Part shown: piece by piece, positions 7,892 to 17,425 of the stretch
Numbering within the stretch: position 1 is the first letter of the stretch
How the letters are laid out: every line of letters starts with the position of its first letter
Made by a program: the position numbers and the translations under genes
Source of the DNA: Bacteroidota bacterium
Lineage (GTDB): Bacteria > Bacteroidota > Bacteroidia > Bacteroidales > WCHB1-69
NCBI GenBank assembly: GCA_029570835.1
Contig: JAKPTX010000063.1
Coordinates: forward strand, 1 to 44,254
Reading direction: 5' to 3'
DNA: 44,254 nucleotides
Notes under the pieces: model-generated
What the model saw: only the letters and a program-made list of their open reading frames with translations
Told to the model about the DNA's origin: nothing
The model's database searches: none

Positions 7892-10573
7892 TTGGAAAAA
7901 AAATTATACTTATATCATTGTTCATATCTTTTTGGGATCAAATGGTTGTCAGTGATCCTGTTTTTGTTTCTGTTTTTTAGTTTACAGGGACAAAATGACG
8001 CTGTACAGCGCCACGACACTTCAGCGGTGGTAAACAATGAACAGTTGGCAAGCGGGATCAGTAGCGGGGAGGATACACTTTTGCCTCCCCCCAATAATAA
8101 TATAAAAAAAATATCAAAAGATGCTTTAACGCATACAGTTACCTACCAGTGTAAGGATTCTATCTATTTTGATTTCACAAAACAACTCGCCGTTCTTTTT
8201 AATGAATCCAAAACTCAATATGATGACATGAATCTGGAAGCGGATTATATTGAGATAGACTTTAAGAATACGGAATTGTATGCTTCCGGAATTGCGACAG
8301 AAGAGGGTGAAATTATGGGACCTCCGGTCTTCAAACAAGGGGATGGCATCTATCGGGCGCAGGAAATTAAGTACAATTACACTACGAGAAAAGGGAAAAT
8401 CTCCAAAGTGATTACTACTGAGGGGGAGGGTTTTATTCATGGGGAAAAGGTAAAAAAAGTGGATGACGTAACCTCTTATATTGCTCACGGACAATACACA
8501 ACTTGTGATTTGGATTGTCCTCACTATCAAATTAAGTTCAATAAAGCCAAAGCCATCCAAAATGATAAAATTGTGACTGGAGTTGCCTATTTAAGTTTTG
8601 GTGATATCCCCACTTTTTTAGCTATCCCATTTGGTTATTTCCCGATGCAGAAGGGGCGTGCCTCCGGATTGGTGATGCCAACATTCGGGATGTCTCAGGT
8701 GAGAGGATTCTATTTTGAAAACATAGGATACTACTTTGGAATCAATAATAATTTTGATTTGACGTTGTTGGCAGATATTTACACACGTGGAAATTGGGCG
8801 ATCAAAGGGAAGACCAATTATGTTTATCGCTACAAATTTAGGGGGGATGCTTATTTAAGTTTTGCACGATCCTATGAAGGGGAGAAGGGCACACCGATGT
8901 ATAGTACAGGGAGCGATTTTAGGATTGCATGGAATCACGTGCAGGATCCTAAATCAAATCCATACTATAAATTTTCAGCCCGAATCAATTTAATTAGTAA
9001 GTCTTATACTAAAAACTTTATCACCAGTGTGGATGATTATCTATCCAACCAATATAACTCTTCCATTAACTTTTCTACAAACATTAAATCGGTCTTTTTT
9101 CTCGATATTACAGGTTCTTATACTCAAAACACACAAACTCAAATGGTTTCGTTGGCTTTGCCTGATGTCAATATGTCGTTGATTACGCTATATCCTTTCA
9201 GAAGGTCGAAGAGGGCTGGGAAACCCAAATGGTATGAAAATATTTCTATTAAGTGGAGTTCTCAATTTAGCAATAGAGTCAATGGTGTTGATTCTACTTT
9301 CTTGCAAAAGGAAACGTTGGATCGGATGGAGATGGGAATCCGGCATACGATCCCTATCACTATTCCGTTAAAAATTGCAAAATTAATCAACTGGAATACC
9401 TCAATAAATATTCAGGAAAAATGGTATTTACAGTCGATAGAAAAAACATTTTCCGTTGATACGGTAGGAGAGTACCTTTCTCCGCTGATTCAGGATGAGA
9501 TGAAAAGGGGTTTTTTTATGCTCCATGATATTTACGGGCAAACCTCACTGAATACGAAAGTCTATATTTTATATGGGTTTCAGAGAGGATATCTGAAAGC
9601 GATCCGACATGTAGTTTCACCTGATTTGAGTTTTACTTATCGTCCTAACTTGAGTGGTAATACGTATGGAAGATACTATAATACCATCAAAGGTGTGTAT
9701 GAGGAGTACTCTCATTTTTCGGGTGCACTTTTTGGAGGTGTATCTGCTCAAACACAGGCGATCTCACGTTTTTCCATATCCAATAATATTGAGATCAAGG
9801 TTCCTTCCAGAAAAGATAGTATTACCGGAATGCGGAAGATTACTTTAATAGAAAACTTGACCTTATCAGCAGGTTATGATTTTGCAGCAGACTCGCTTCG
9901 ATGGAGCACCTTCGATATTTCCGGTCGTTCTAAGTTTACTCAGTTTTTAGATATGACTTACAATTTTAGATTTGATCCCTATATTAGTGATGCATACGGA
10001 AGAAGATTGAATCAAACGGAATGGAAAGTAAATAAGAAATTGTTTCGTTTCTCAAGTTCACAGATACAGATTGGATTGAATTGGCGATTAAATAATGATT
10101 TCTTCAAAGGAAAATCAAAGGGAGAGTCGTATGATCAATCCAGAGGAGGAACCGAACTGTTTCTTGAAAATAGTCTGGGTATTCCATCCGTTTCCTCTGA
10201 CTTTTCTTCACCCTGGAATTTAACTATCAACTACTCTTTTAACTTCAATCTGTACGAAAATCCTCTTTATTTAATAAACGATACGACTCCTCAGTATGGC
10301 AGGGATATTATTCAGACACTCAATCTGATGGGAGATTTTAATGTGACCAAAAAATGGAAAGTAGGATTTACTACAGGTTATGATTTCAAAAATCGTCAAA
10401 TGTCTTACACCTCTTTTGATGTTTACCGGGATCTGCACTGTTGGGAGATGCGTTTTAACTGGATTCCGTTCGGATACAGAAGGGGGTGGAGTCTGACAAT
10501 CAATGTGAAAGCTTCTGTATTAAAAGATTTGAAACACACCTTTAAACAAGATTTTAGAGATCGTACTTTTTAA
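7892..10573 (+). CDS. lptD: OstA/LptD-like outer-membrane LPS assembly protein
   Basis: An 893-residue outer-membrane protein expected to insert LPS at the cell surface. The signal segment is WLSVILFLFLFFSLQGQ. An OstA-like N-terminal region (about residues 75-230) has repeated strands such as LEADYIEIDFKN and YASGIATEEGE. A long barrel follows, with alternating aromatic/polar strands to the C-terminus. TTG at 7892 is the only workable start, because an in-frame TAA lies at 7880-7882 and no ATG is available before the signal peptide. It is divergent from the amidase. The family assignment is firm, but the exact LptD role in this organism is inferred. Confidence 0.85.
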   Translation: MEKKLYLYHCSYLFGIKWLSVILFLFLFFSLQGQNDAVQRHDTSAVVNNEQLASGISSGEDTLLPPPNNNIKKISKDALTHTVTYQCKDSIYFDFTKQLAVLFNESKTQYDDMNLEADYIEIDFKNTELYASGIATEEGEIMGPPVFKQGDGIYRAQEIKYNYTTRKGKISKVITTEGEGFIHGEKVKKVDDVTSYIAHGQYTTCDLDCPHYQIKFNKAKAIQNDKIVTGVAYLSFGDIPTFLAIPFGYFPMQKGRASGLVMPTFGMSQVRGFYFENIGYYFGINNNFDLTLLADIYTRGNWAIKGKTNYVYRYKFRGDAYLSFARSYEGEKGTPMYSTGSDFRIAWNHVQDPKSNPYYKFSARINLISKSYTKNFITSVDDYLSNQYNSSINFSTNIKSVFFLDITGSYTQNTQTQMVSLALPDVNMSLITLYPFRRSKRAGKPKWYENISIKWSSQFSNRVNGVDSTFLQKETLDRMEMGIRHTIPITIPLKIAKLINWNTSINIQEKWYLQSIEKTFSVDTVGEYLSPLIQDEMKRGFFMLHDIYGQTSLNTKVYILYGFQRGYLKAIRHVVSPDLSFTYRPNLSGNTYGRYYNTIKGVYEEYSHFSGALFGGVSAQTQAISRFSISNNIEIKVPSRKDSITGMRKITLIENLTLSAGYDFAADSLRWSTFDISGRSKFTQFLDMTYNFRFDPYISDAYGRRLNQTEWKVNKKLFRFSSSQIQIGLNWRLNNDFFKGKSKGESYDQSRGGTELFLENSLGIPSVSSDFSSPWNLTINYSFNFNLYENPLYLINDTTPQYGRDIIQTLNLMGDFNVTKKWKVGFTTGYDFKNRQMSYTSFDVYRDLHCWEMRFNWIPFGYRRGWSLTINVKASVLKDLKHTFKQDFRDRTF

Positions 10574-10645
10574 ACAGTGCTAAGGATTAGTCCCCCCAAA
10601 TATAATTATTAAGAAATTTTAATAAATAGTTCTGCGATTAATTTG

Positions 10646-10653
10646 TACCTTTG
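10646..10653 (+). promoter_or_regulatory. Putative -7 promoter box for ruvX-def-lipoprotein operon
   Basis: TACCTTTG fits TAnnTTTG exactly. The predicted start near 10660 falls just before the TTG at 10672. A TTG at 10651 cannot be the start because it lies inside this box. Confidence 0.55.
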
Positions 10654-10671
10654 CAATCTAATTATTGTAAT

Positions 10672-11112
10672 TTGGGACGGATATTGGCAATTGATTATGG
10701 GCAGAAAAGAGTCGGACTGGCGGTAACGGATCAATTAAGGATCTCTGCTCAGGGTCTAGACACGGTTCATGTTTCTGAGGTTTTTGATTACATCATGGAT
10801 TATGTAAGCAAAGAACCTGTCGATGTGATTGTGATAGGAGAACCTAAAACTATGGATAATCAGGCTTCAGATGCTTCCCGATTTATTGAGCCTTTTGTGA
10901 AACGATTGAAAAAAAACCTACCAGACATTACTATTGTAAGAATGGATGAGCGCTTTACTTCTAAAATGGCTTTTCAAACTATGATTGATGCCGGTTTGAG
11001 TAAAAAGAAAAGAGCCAATAAGGAATTGGTAGATAAGATTAGCGCAACAATTATTCTTCAATCTTTTTTGCAGCAGTTGGAGATAGCTGCCGGTAGGGAG
11101 AGTATGAATTAA
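10672..11112 (+). CDS. ruvX: Holliday junction resolvase-like YqgF/RuvX
   Basis: A YqgF-family RNase H-fold protein associated with 16S rRNA 5' maturation and putative Holliday junction resolution. The N-terminus GRILAIDYGQKRVGLAVTD is the family hallmark, with its first catalytic Asp. The motif IVIGEPKTMDNQASD follows, then RMDERFTSKMA with a conserved Glu. The start is taken as TTG 10672, which places Met directly before GRILAIDYG as in relatives and falls just after the promoter box. That gives 146 residues, close to the usual ~140. def follows after 13 bp. Confidence 0.9.
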   Translation: MGRILAIDYGQKRVGLAVTDQLRISAQGLDTVHVSEVFDYIMDYVSKEPVDVIVIGEPKTMDNQASDASRFIEPFVKRLKKNLPDITIVRMDERFTSKMAFQTMIDAGLSKKKRANKELVDKISATIILQSFLQQLEIAAGRESMN

Positions 11113-11125
11113 AGTAAAAAAAGAG

Positions 11126-11671
11126 ATGTTACCCATATATTTACTAGGAAACCCCGTATTAAGAAGAGAATCTAAGGAGATTGATCTGGATTATCCTGAT
11201 TTAAATGAACTGGTTGAAAAGATGTTTCAAACCATGTATCATGCTAATGGGGTTGGGTTGGCTGCACCTCAGGTAGGATTGAATATCCGTTTGTTTGTGA
11301 TGGATACCAATCCTTATATTGAAGCATATCCGGATGTAGTTCCGATGAAAAGAGTTTTGATCAATCCGGTTATAGAGGAAGAGTTTGGTGAGCCTTTTAC
11401 TTTTGCCGAGGGTTGTTTAAGTGTTCCGGAGGTATATGAAGAGGTAACCAGAAAATCGGAGATTAAAATACGCTTTTTAGACCTGGATGGAGAGGAAAAG
11501 GTTGAACATGTAGCCGGATTAAATGCCAGAGTGATGCAACATGAGATCGATCATTTGGATGGAAAGGTGTTTACAGATCGGGTTTCACCAATTAAAAAGA
11601 TGATCTTGAAAAAGAAACTTCAAGATATTAGCGCTGGAAAAGTAAAAGTAAGTTATAAATTTAAAAATTAG
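11126..11671 (+). CDS. def: Peptide deformylase
   Basis: A 181-residue metal enzyme that removes the formyl group from nascent N-terminal methionine. All three signatures are present: GVGLAAPQVG (about residues 46-55), EGCLSVP with the metal-binding Cys (about 94-100) and QHEIDHLDG with the two metal His and the catalytic Glu (about 137-145). It follows ruvX by 13 bp and precedes the lipoprotein gene by 3 bp, so the three form an operon. Confidence 0.97.
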   Translation: MLPIYLLGNPVLRRESKEIDLDYPDLNELVEKMFQTMYHANGVGLAAPQVGLNIRLFVMDTNPYIEAYPDVVPMKRVLINPVIEEEFGEPFTFAEGCLSVPEVYEEVTRKSEIKIRFLDLDGEEKVEHVAGLNARVMQHEIDHLDGKVFTDRVSPIKKMILKKKLQDISAGKVKVSYKFKN

Positions 11672-11674
11672 AGT

Positions 11675-12256
11675 ATGAAACTGAGATTTTTCTACTTTTT
11701 GCTTTTGATAGTTATGTTAGGGTCGTGTAACTCTAACAAAGAGTCTTCAACTTTGGGGACCAAAGGTAAAGAGCAAACTGAGATTTTACAAGCCCTTCAA
11801 GTAGTGGATTCTCTTTATCAGAACAAGGTGATAGATATTCCTCAAATGAGTCACTTTGTTACCACAGCCAAACAATTTGCTGAAAATTATCCCGAGGATA
11901 AAATGGCACCGCATTATTTGTTTAAAGCAGGGGTTTTGTCCATGGAGATGGCGGGAATAGCAAACAACAAAACTGAAACGGTTCGTTTTGCTCAAGATGC
12001 CATCAATATCTTTAACGATATTCAAAAAGTGTATCCGGACTTCGAAGATATTAGGCTCTGTATCTACAACAGAGGGGTGGTTTATGACAATATTTTGCAT
12101 GACTATAGAAGTGCGGAGATAGAGTTTAGAGATTATATCCATAAATATCCCCAAGATGCCAATACGGAATGGCTGATTGAATATGTTGATAAGTATTTGG
12201 GAAAAACTACTGATGAGTTGGCATCTGAAATTATTGTGGATTCCAAAAAAAATTAG
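11675..12256 (+). CDS. TPR-like lipoprotein
   Basis: A 193-residue protein with a lipoprotein signal: MKLRFFYFLLLIVMLGSC, lipobox LGSC with acylated Cys18. After a Ser/Lys-rich linker it has helical repeats with TPR-like spacing (AENYPEDKMAPHYLFKAGVL, AINIFNDIQKVYPDFEDI, AEIEFRDYIHKYPQD). This resembles outer-membrane lipoproteins that scaffold protein complexes. It is 3 bp after def in the ruvX operon, a neighbourhood I recall as common in Bacteroidota. Its TAG stop overlaps the stop of the convergent rnhB gene. The specific partner is unknown. Confidence 0.75.
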   Translation: MKLRFFYFLLLIVMLGSCNSNKESSTLGTKGKEQTEILQALQVVDSLYQNKVIDIPQMSHFVTTAKQFAENYPEDKMAPHYLFKAGVLSMEMAGIANNKTETVRFAQDAINIFNDIQKVYPDFEDIRLCIYNRGVVYDNILHDYRSAEIEFRDYIHKYPQDANTEWLIEYVDKYLGKTTDELASEIIVDSKKN

Positions 12257-12855
12257 AAGTCGAACTTCAACTGTCCTTTCAGATGAAAACTTCTGCGATG
12301 CAGAGGTGTGAACCCATATTTTAAAATCGCTTCCTGATGTTGTTTTGTGGCATAACCTTTATTCCTGTCCCACCCATATTGAGGATATTTGGTTCCCAGT
12401 TGGATTAAATGTTCATCTCGAAATGTTTTAGCCAAAATGGAAGCTGCAGCGATGGAGTAGTAGAGTGCATCTCCCTTGACAATACATTGGTAAGGGATAG
12501 TAGTGTCGTTTCTAAATAATGGGCCGTCAATAAGCAATAGTTCCGGCTTAATGCTCAGCCCTTTTACCGCTTCATTCATCCCTTTAAAGCTGGCGTTGAG
12601 AATGTTGATTTTGTCGATCTCCTCTACTGAAATAGAGATTACTTGGTAAGCCAATGCTTCTTTGATAATCTCTTCCCGCAATTGTTCTCTTTTTTGAGCT
12701 GAAATCTGTTTCGAGTCATTTAAGTCGGGATGATGGTAGTCGTGGGGAAGTATTACCGCTGCCGCAAAAACAGGTCCTGCTAAAGCGCCTCTGCCCGCTT
12801 CATCGCAGCCACATTCAATAGTGGAATCATTGGAAAAAGAGGAGATTAAAGCCAT
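12253..12855 (-). CDS. rnhB: Ribonuclease HII
   Basis: A 200-residue RNase HII that nicks RNA in RNA-DNA hybrids and at single ribonucleotides. It shows GCDEAGRGALAGPV (catalytic Asp-Glu), NDSKQIS, LLIDGP (third acidic residue) and AAASILAKTFRDE (fourth Asp). ATG 12855 (MALISSF) is chosen over TTG 12867 because it leaves the usual short leader before the DEAGRG motif. The start overlaps the end of the upstream membrane-protein gene by about 10 bp, suggesting translational coupling. The stop overlaps that of the convergent lipoprotein gene. Confidence 0.96.
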   Translation of the reverse strand: MALISSFSNDSTIECGCDEAGRGALAGPVFAAAVILPHDYHHPDLNDSKQISAQKREQLREEIIKEALAYQVISISVEEIDKINILNASFKGMNEAVKGLSIKPELLLIDGPLFRNDTTIPYQCIVKGDALYYSIAAASILAKTFRDEHLIQLGTKYPQYGWDRNKGYATKQHQEAILKYGFTPLHRRSFHLKGQLKFDF

Positions 12856-13805
12856 AAACCGACACAAAAAATAACAAAAAAGATCTCATTGACAATCCAG
12901 TTTTTACGGTATTGAGCAGCTAATGCAAAAAGTAACGCAAAGGGAATGATGAGGTGTCTGGAAAAAAGAGAAGGATCTAATCCGGTAATGGCAATAGAGG
13001 AAAATAGTACGATGAGCAATGTGATCAGTGTAAAGATCTTTTTTCTGAATTCGACCACTTTATTTCGAGCAATAAGCATACTTTTTATAAAAATGTAGAT
13101 AGTGAGAAGAACGATAATCCCTAATTTGATCCATTTTTGATAAGTTAATAGCACAGGTTCATTGAAGAGGGCAAAGAGCTCAATCTCTTTGAAATTAGAT
13201 ATCAATTCGGGAAGTCGGTCAGTCAAAAAATATACTGAAACTACGTAAATACCCACGATAATTATGCCTAGCAGGGTACTCATAATCTGTCGGTAAGTGA
13301 TCACCGTATTGATTAACAGTGAAACAATGATGAAGAGAAAGAGTACCAGCATCGCCGGATCAATCAGAGTGGCTATTCCAATAATGATTCCGGCAAAGAG
13401 TAAATAGTGATTCTTTTCATCTTTTTTATGAACATCATTAATGAGTAATATGCAAACAACCAATAGGTTAGAGAAAAATAGGGGGGATAGAAGCCGTAAT
13501 GCTCCACTGATATGCAAAAAGAAGAGATAAAAAATAGATGGGAGGTAGGTAATTTTATTTGAAAACTTATTCTTTGAGAAGTAAAGTTGTAATCCTACTA
13601 TAGTGAGAATTAAAGTTATCGAAAGTACAATCGCATATACAATCTTGTTTTGTGTTGTAAAAAAGTAGAGATAATTGTACAAAAGAGGAAATCCGTCGGG
13701 AGCAATTAGATTACTATCAAAGAGAATCCGATATTCCGCTAAGCCCCACAAGAGAATCAAAATAATCCACTGGATTGCCGACTTTTGATTGATTAGTCTA
13801 AACAT
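12846..13805 (-). CDS. Polytopic membrane protein, possibly DUF6427-like
   Basis: A 319-residue integral membrane protein with about eight to nine hydrophobic helices spread along its length (for example AIQWIILILLWGLAEY, VYAIVLSITLILTIVGLQLY, LIVLFSSIAITG). Very few soluble stretches remain. It has no catalytic motif that I recognise. It resembles Bacteroidota conserved membrane proteins placed upstream of other cell-envelope genes, and DUF6427 is only a tentative name. The 3' end overlaps rnhB, so the two are co-transcribed. The upstream region is shared with the divergent porin gene. Confidence 0.7.
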   Translation of the reverse strand: MFRLINQKSAIQWIILILLWGLAEYRILFDSNLIAPDGFPLLYNYLYFFTTQNKIVYAIVLSITLILTIVGLQLYFSKNKFSNKITYLPSIFYLFFLHISGALRLLSPLFFSNLLVVCILLINDVHKKDEKNHYLLFAGIIIGIATLIDPAMLVLFLFIIVSLLINTVITYRQIMSTLLGIIIVGIYVVSVYFLTDRLPELISNFKEIELFALFNEPVLLTYQKWIKLGIIVLLTIYIFIKSMLIARNKVVEFRKKIFTLITLLIVLFSSIAITGLDPSLFSRHLIIPFALLFALAAQYRKNWIVNEIFFVIFCVGLWL

Positions 13806-13914
13806 GCGCTATTCTTTAATAGAATCGACAAAGATATATAAATTTTATAAAATGGTTGATTCAGAAAAAAAACGTAATTTAGCGTTCTTGAATTTTTAAA
13901 GGGAGCAATATATA

Positions 13915-15789
13915 ATGTATTTTAAATCAATATCTTATACTTTATTTGCATTTTTCTTTTTTGGCATATTGATTGGAAATGCTCAAAATTCGAATTCGAA
14001 TAGCTTCCGGGATTCGACTCATCAACTCTCTCCCGGCTTTTTACCGGTTTATATTGCCAAGACGGGGCAACACAACTTCTATCCTTTGAAATATAATTTG
14101 ATAGACACCCACATGGTGGAAGTGAATCACTTTTCACCATTGATTAGAAGCGAGAATATCTATCAAACATTAGGCAGTCTGGAACAGGCACACCAAACGA
14201 TGCTCTTTCAATATAAGAGAAATATGGGATTTCAGAGAATCACTTTCCCATTCCCTCTTACTTTTAAAACTCAGGATAATCTCAATGTTTATGAATTATC
14301 CACTGCTTATACCAAAGTTGGATATTTTTATGGATTGCCTAACGAACACATGTTGGATTTGGTGTTTGCCAAGAAAATCAGGGATGGAGTTTTTTCGCTC
14401 GACCTTTATGCTGCCACCAACGAGGGGTATTTTGTACATCAGGCATCCAAGGTATTGAGTGGTGACGTGCAATATCGGTATGCTACTAAAAATGGGAGGT
14501 ATGGCCTAAGAGCCTCATATATTTTGAATCGAATCAATAATCAGGAAAATGGAGGTCTGCAAGATGTTCAACAGTTTATTGATCACCAATTGCCCGACAA
14601 CAAAGGGTATGTTGTCAATATACCTAATGGATTGACTCATATTCAGACACATGACATCAATTTTCAACACTTTGTGAGTTTATACCCTAAAAAGAGTACT
14701 TATGCAGGTTATATTACCCACAATGCACACTTCCAGAAGATCAATAGTAGTTATTTTGATTATCTGGATACTACGCTTCAGTTTCAAATATATACCTTTG
14801 AAAGCGATACTACAGCGGACTCATTATCCTGCTATAAAATCGTGAACTCAATACAATGGTCTAACTATTCTCCCATGCAGTTGGTGAGTGATGCCAATAG
14901 TTATGTCTATTTGGCTGCCGGTATTATGCATGAATTCTTTGAAGATCAACGTGTAAGATCCCATTTCCATACTTTTACACCTTTTTTGAGAGCAAATCTA
15001 AAACTATTCAATTTTATGGATATTTTTGGAACTTTTTCCTATTCCTTTGGGGGCTACACGAACAATGATGCGATAGCAAAAATTAGAGGCGAATGGCTGT
15101 TTCGAAGAAATATCAACTTAAAAGTAGGTGGACATGTCAATGTTTACAGGGTATCTCCGGATTACAACTTTTCGCATTTTAGTTCCAATCACTTTGCGTG
15201 GGATTGGGAATGGGGGAAACAGAACATCGTGGATTTGGGAGCTGATCTAACTTATAAAAACTACCGTGTGGAAGGAAATCTGTATCTATTGGATCATTTT
15301 GTGCTTTTTGGTCCGGAATATACTCCGATACAGGTTCAAAAATTTACCAGAGTAGTGCAGTTAAGTCTCTATGCACCAATTAGATATAAAAACTTTGGTT
15401 CTACATTTAATGTGATGCTTCAAAACTCCTCTTCCGACTCCATTCGGGTTCCTCTGTTTGCGGGAAAAACATCGGTTTATTATATTTTTAATATCTTTAA
15501 GAAGAAATTGAAATTTCAATTGGGTGTAGACTTGATGTACAATACTACTTATTACGCTCCGGCCTACCTGCCTGCTCTCTATTCATTCTATCATCAAGAG
15601 AATGAAATGATTGGAAACTATTGGTTCTTAGATCTTTATGCTACGGTTAGAATTTCAAGGATCTACTTTTTTGCAAGGGTGGGGAATCTGTTGTCTCCTG
15701 TTCAGACCTATCGCATGTTTACCACCCCCTATTATCCTACTGTGGATCACCTGTTTACAGTGGGTATCAACTGGAGGTTTCACGATTAA
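13915..15789 (+). CDS. Putative outer-membrane porin
   Basis: A 624-residue protein with a signal peptide (YTLFAFFFFGILIGNAQ) and a body of amphipathic strands ending in Phe/Tyr-rich segments. The C-terminus, FTVGINWRFHD, has the aromatic pattern of a final barrel strand. Length and style match the Bacteroidota putative porin group (Porin_10-like). Transport specificity cannot be seen. An AGGGAG sequence lies about 10 nt before the ATG, an unusually clear Shine-Dalgarno match for this window. fumC follows after 15 bp on the same strand. A divergent membrane-protein gene lies 109 bp upstream. Confidence 0.75.
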   Translation: MYFKSISYTLFAFFFFGILIGNAQNSNSNSFRDSTHQLSPGFLPVYIAKTGQHNFYPLKYNLIDTHMVEVNHFSPLIRSENIYQTLGSLEQAHQTMLFQYKRNMGFQRITFPFPLTFKTQDNLNVYELSTAYTKVGYFYGLPNEHMLDLVFAKKIRDGVFSLDLYAATNEGYFVHQASKVLSGDVQYRYATKNGRYGLRASYILNRINNQENGGLQDVQQFIDHQLPDNKGYVVNIPNGLTHIQTHDINFQHFVSLYPKKSTYAGYITHNAHFQKINSSYFDYLDTTLQFQIYTFESDTTADSLSCYKIVNSIQWSNYSPMQLVSDANSYVYLAAGIMHEFFEDQRVRSHFHTFTPFLRANLKLFNFMDIFGTFSYSFGGYTNNDAIAKIRGEWLFRRNINLKVGGHVNVYRVSPDYNFSHFSSNHFAWDWEWGKQNIVDLGADLTYKNYRVEGNLYLLDHFVLFGPEYTPIQVQKFTRVVQLSLYAPIRYKNFGSTFNVMLQNSSSDSIRVPLFAGKTSVYYIFNIFKKKLKFQLGVDLMYNTTYYAPAYLPALYSFYHQENEMIGNYWFLDLYATVRISRIYFFARVGNLLSPVQTYRMFTTPYYPTVDHLFTVGINWRFHD

Positions 15790-15804
15790 AAATAAGTTTG
15801 CAAT

Positions 15805-17160
15805 ATGAAATATAGAATTGAAAAAGATAGTCTAGGTGAAGTGAAAATTGCTGAGGATGCCTTATGGGGTCCTCAAACACAAAGATCTTTGGAAAATTTT
15901 CCAATCGGTCAGGATAAAATGCCGACAGCGTTGTTAGATGCGATTTTAATTGTTAAGCAGTGCGCTGCACAGACCAATTTTGAGGCGGGTGTGTTATCTC
16001 AGTCTAAAAAGGATGCTATTATCTCTTCTATTATTGAAATAAAAAAAAGGGGGGACGATCATTTTTTCCCTCTATCCGTCTTTCAAACGGGTTCGGGAAC
16101 CCAAACCAACATGAACGTGAATGAAGTGGTGGCCAATTGGAACAGTCGCAACTATCCGGACAATGTATTGTTGCATCCCAATGATGATGTGAATAAGTCG
16201 CAATCTACCAACGACGTGTTCCCCACCTCGATGAGAATCGCTGCTGTTTTGAAAATTCATAATGAGTTGTTTCCTGCTATTGAACGTCTCGAAAAGGAGA
16301 TGGGAAAGAAGAAAGAGCAGTTTCAGTTGATCAAAAAGATTGGCAGAACCCACCTGATGGATGCTACACCGCTCACTTTGGGAGATGAGTTTTCTGCGTA
16401 CGAATCCCAATTAAAGCACAGTAAAGAGGCAATTCTGGCTTCTCTGGCTCATTTGGCTGAACTTCCCATCGGAGGGACGGCAGTTGGCAATGGGATTAAT
16501 GCTCCTAAAGGCTATGATAAGAGGGTAGTGGAATTGATTAGTCAGGAGACCGACTACCCTTTTACTCCCGCAGTGAATAAATTTGAGGGAATTGCGACCC
16601 ACGACTCATTTGTAGCTACTTCCGGTGCTTTGAAGCGATTGGCTGTGGCACTGATGAAGATAGCAAATGATATTCGTCTGTTGGCTTCCGGTCCGCGTTG
16701 CGGAATCGGGGAGTTGAATCTACCCGCCAACGAACCCGGCTCATCGATTATGCCCGGCAAGGTGAATCCCACTCAATGTGAAGCGTTGACGATGGTGTGT
16801 TGCCAGGTGATCGGCAATGATACTGCCATCACGATAGGCGCGATGCAGGGACATCTCCAGCTCAATGCCTTTATGCCGCTGATTGTCAAGAATATGATCG
16901 ACAGCATCCGCTTGTTGACCGATGCCATTGAATGTTTTAATACGCGCTGTGTTGCAGGCATTGTACCCAATCTGTCTCAAATCGAAACCCATTTGCAAAA
17001 CTCTTTGATGCTGGTCACCGCCTTGTCACCCCACATTGGTTACGATAAAGCCGCAAAAATCGCCCAACACGCCCACACCAACAACCTGACCCTAAAGGAA
17101 TCTGCATTGCAGTTGGGATACCTGACAGCGGAACAGTTTGATGAATTGATTAAACAGTAA
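15805..17160 (+). CDS. fumC: Class II fumarate hydratase
   Basis: A 451-residue fumarase that interconverts fumarate and malate in the TCA cycle. The N-terminus RIEKDSLGEVKIAEDALWG and QTQRSLENFPIG are FumC-type rather than aspartase-type. Later motifs include GSGTQTNMNVNEV (about residues 96-108), GRTHLMDATPLT and the superfamily signature GSSIMPGKVNPTQCE (about 312-326). Length is slightly below the ~460 typical of the family. A TAAGTTTG string just upstream (15793-15800) is too close to the ATG to be a likely promoter. It is probably read together with the porin gene. Confidence 0.95.
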   Translation: MKYRIEKDSLGEVKIAEDALWGPQTQRSLENFPIGQDKMPTALLDAILIVKQCAAQTNFEAGVLSQSKKDAIISSIIEIKKRGDDHFFPLSVFQTGSGTQTNMNVNEVVANWNSRNYPDNVLLHPNDDVNKSQSTNDVFPTSMRIAAVLKIHNELFPAIERLEKEMGKKKEQFQLIKKIGRTHLMDATPLTLGDEFSAYESQLKHSKEAILASLAHLAELPIGGTAVGNGINAPKGYDKRVVELISQETDYPFTPAVNKFEGIATHDSFVATSGALKRLAVALMKIANDIRLLASGPRCGIGELNLPANEPGSSIMPGKVNPTQCEALTMVCCQVIGNDTAITIGAMQGHLQLNAFMPLIVKNMIDSIRLLTDAIECFNTRCVAGIVPNLSQIETHLQNSLMLVTALSPHIGYDKAAKIAQHAHTNNLTLKESALQLGYLTAEQFDELIKQ

Positions 17161-17289
17161 AATGATTTCGGATTTTGGATTTCGGATTTCGGAATCTTTA
17201 AATTTAGAATTTAGAAGGTAGAATAGAATTTCTTACTTCAGCCTTTCAATTTCCGCCTTTATTTCTAATTTCATATTTCTCATTTCGTA

Positions 17290-17354
17290 TTTAAAAAAAA
17301 ATGGGGGGCAGATCAAATTTCGCTTTTTCGTCATTTCCTTACCCCACTCTGGAA
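17290..17354 (+). repeat. Dispersed GGGGGGCAG/CCCCACTCTGG element, copy 1
   Basis: This copy begins with an A-rich run, then ATGGGGGGCAG (17301-17311), about 30 variable bases, and CCCCACTCTGGAA (17342-17354). Two other copies in the window share both ends, and copy 2 (minus strand) also shares the following TGTGATCAATTACGAATTACG-like tail, part of which is a 7-bp repeat. The GGGG and CCCC ends could pair in a short stem. Confidence 0.75.
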
Positions 17355-17425
17355 CTCCATCCCCTTGGGAAAAATTGTGATCAATTACGAATTACGGGCT
17401 TATAAATCTTTGATCGCATGCGGTC

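Noticed and set aside
15793-15800. TAAGTTTG as a promoter for fumC
   Set aside because: It matches the -7 pattern but would start transcription at or inside the ATG; read-through from the porin gene 15 bp upstream is more likely.
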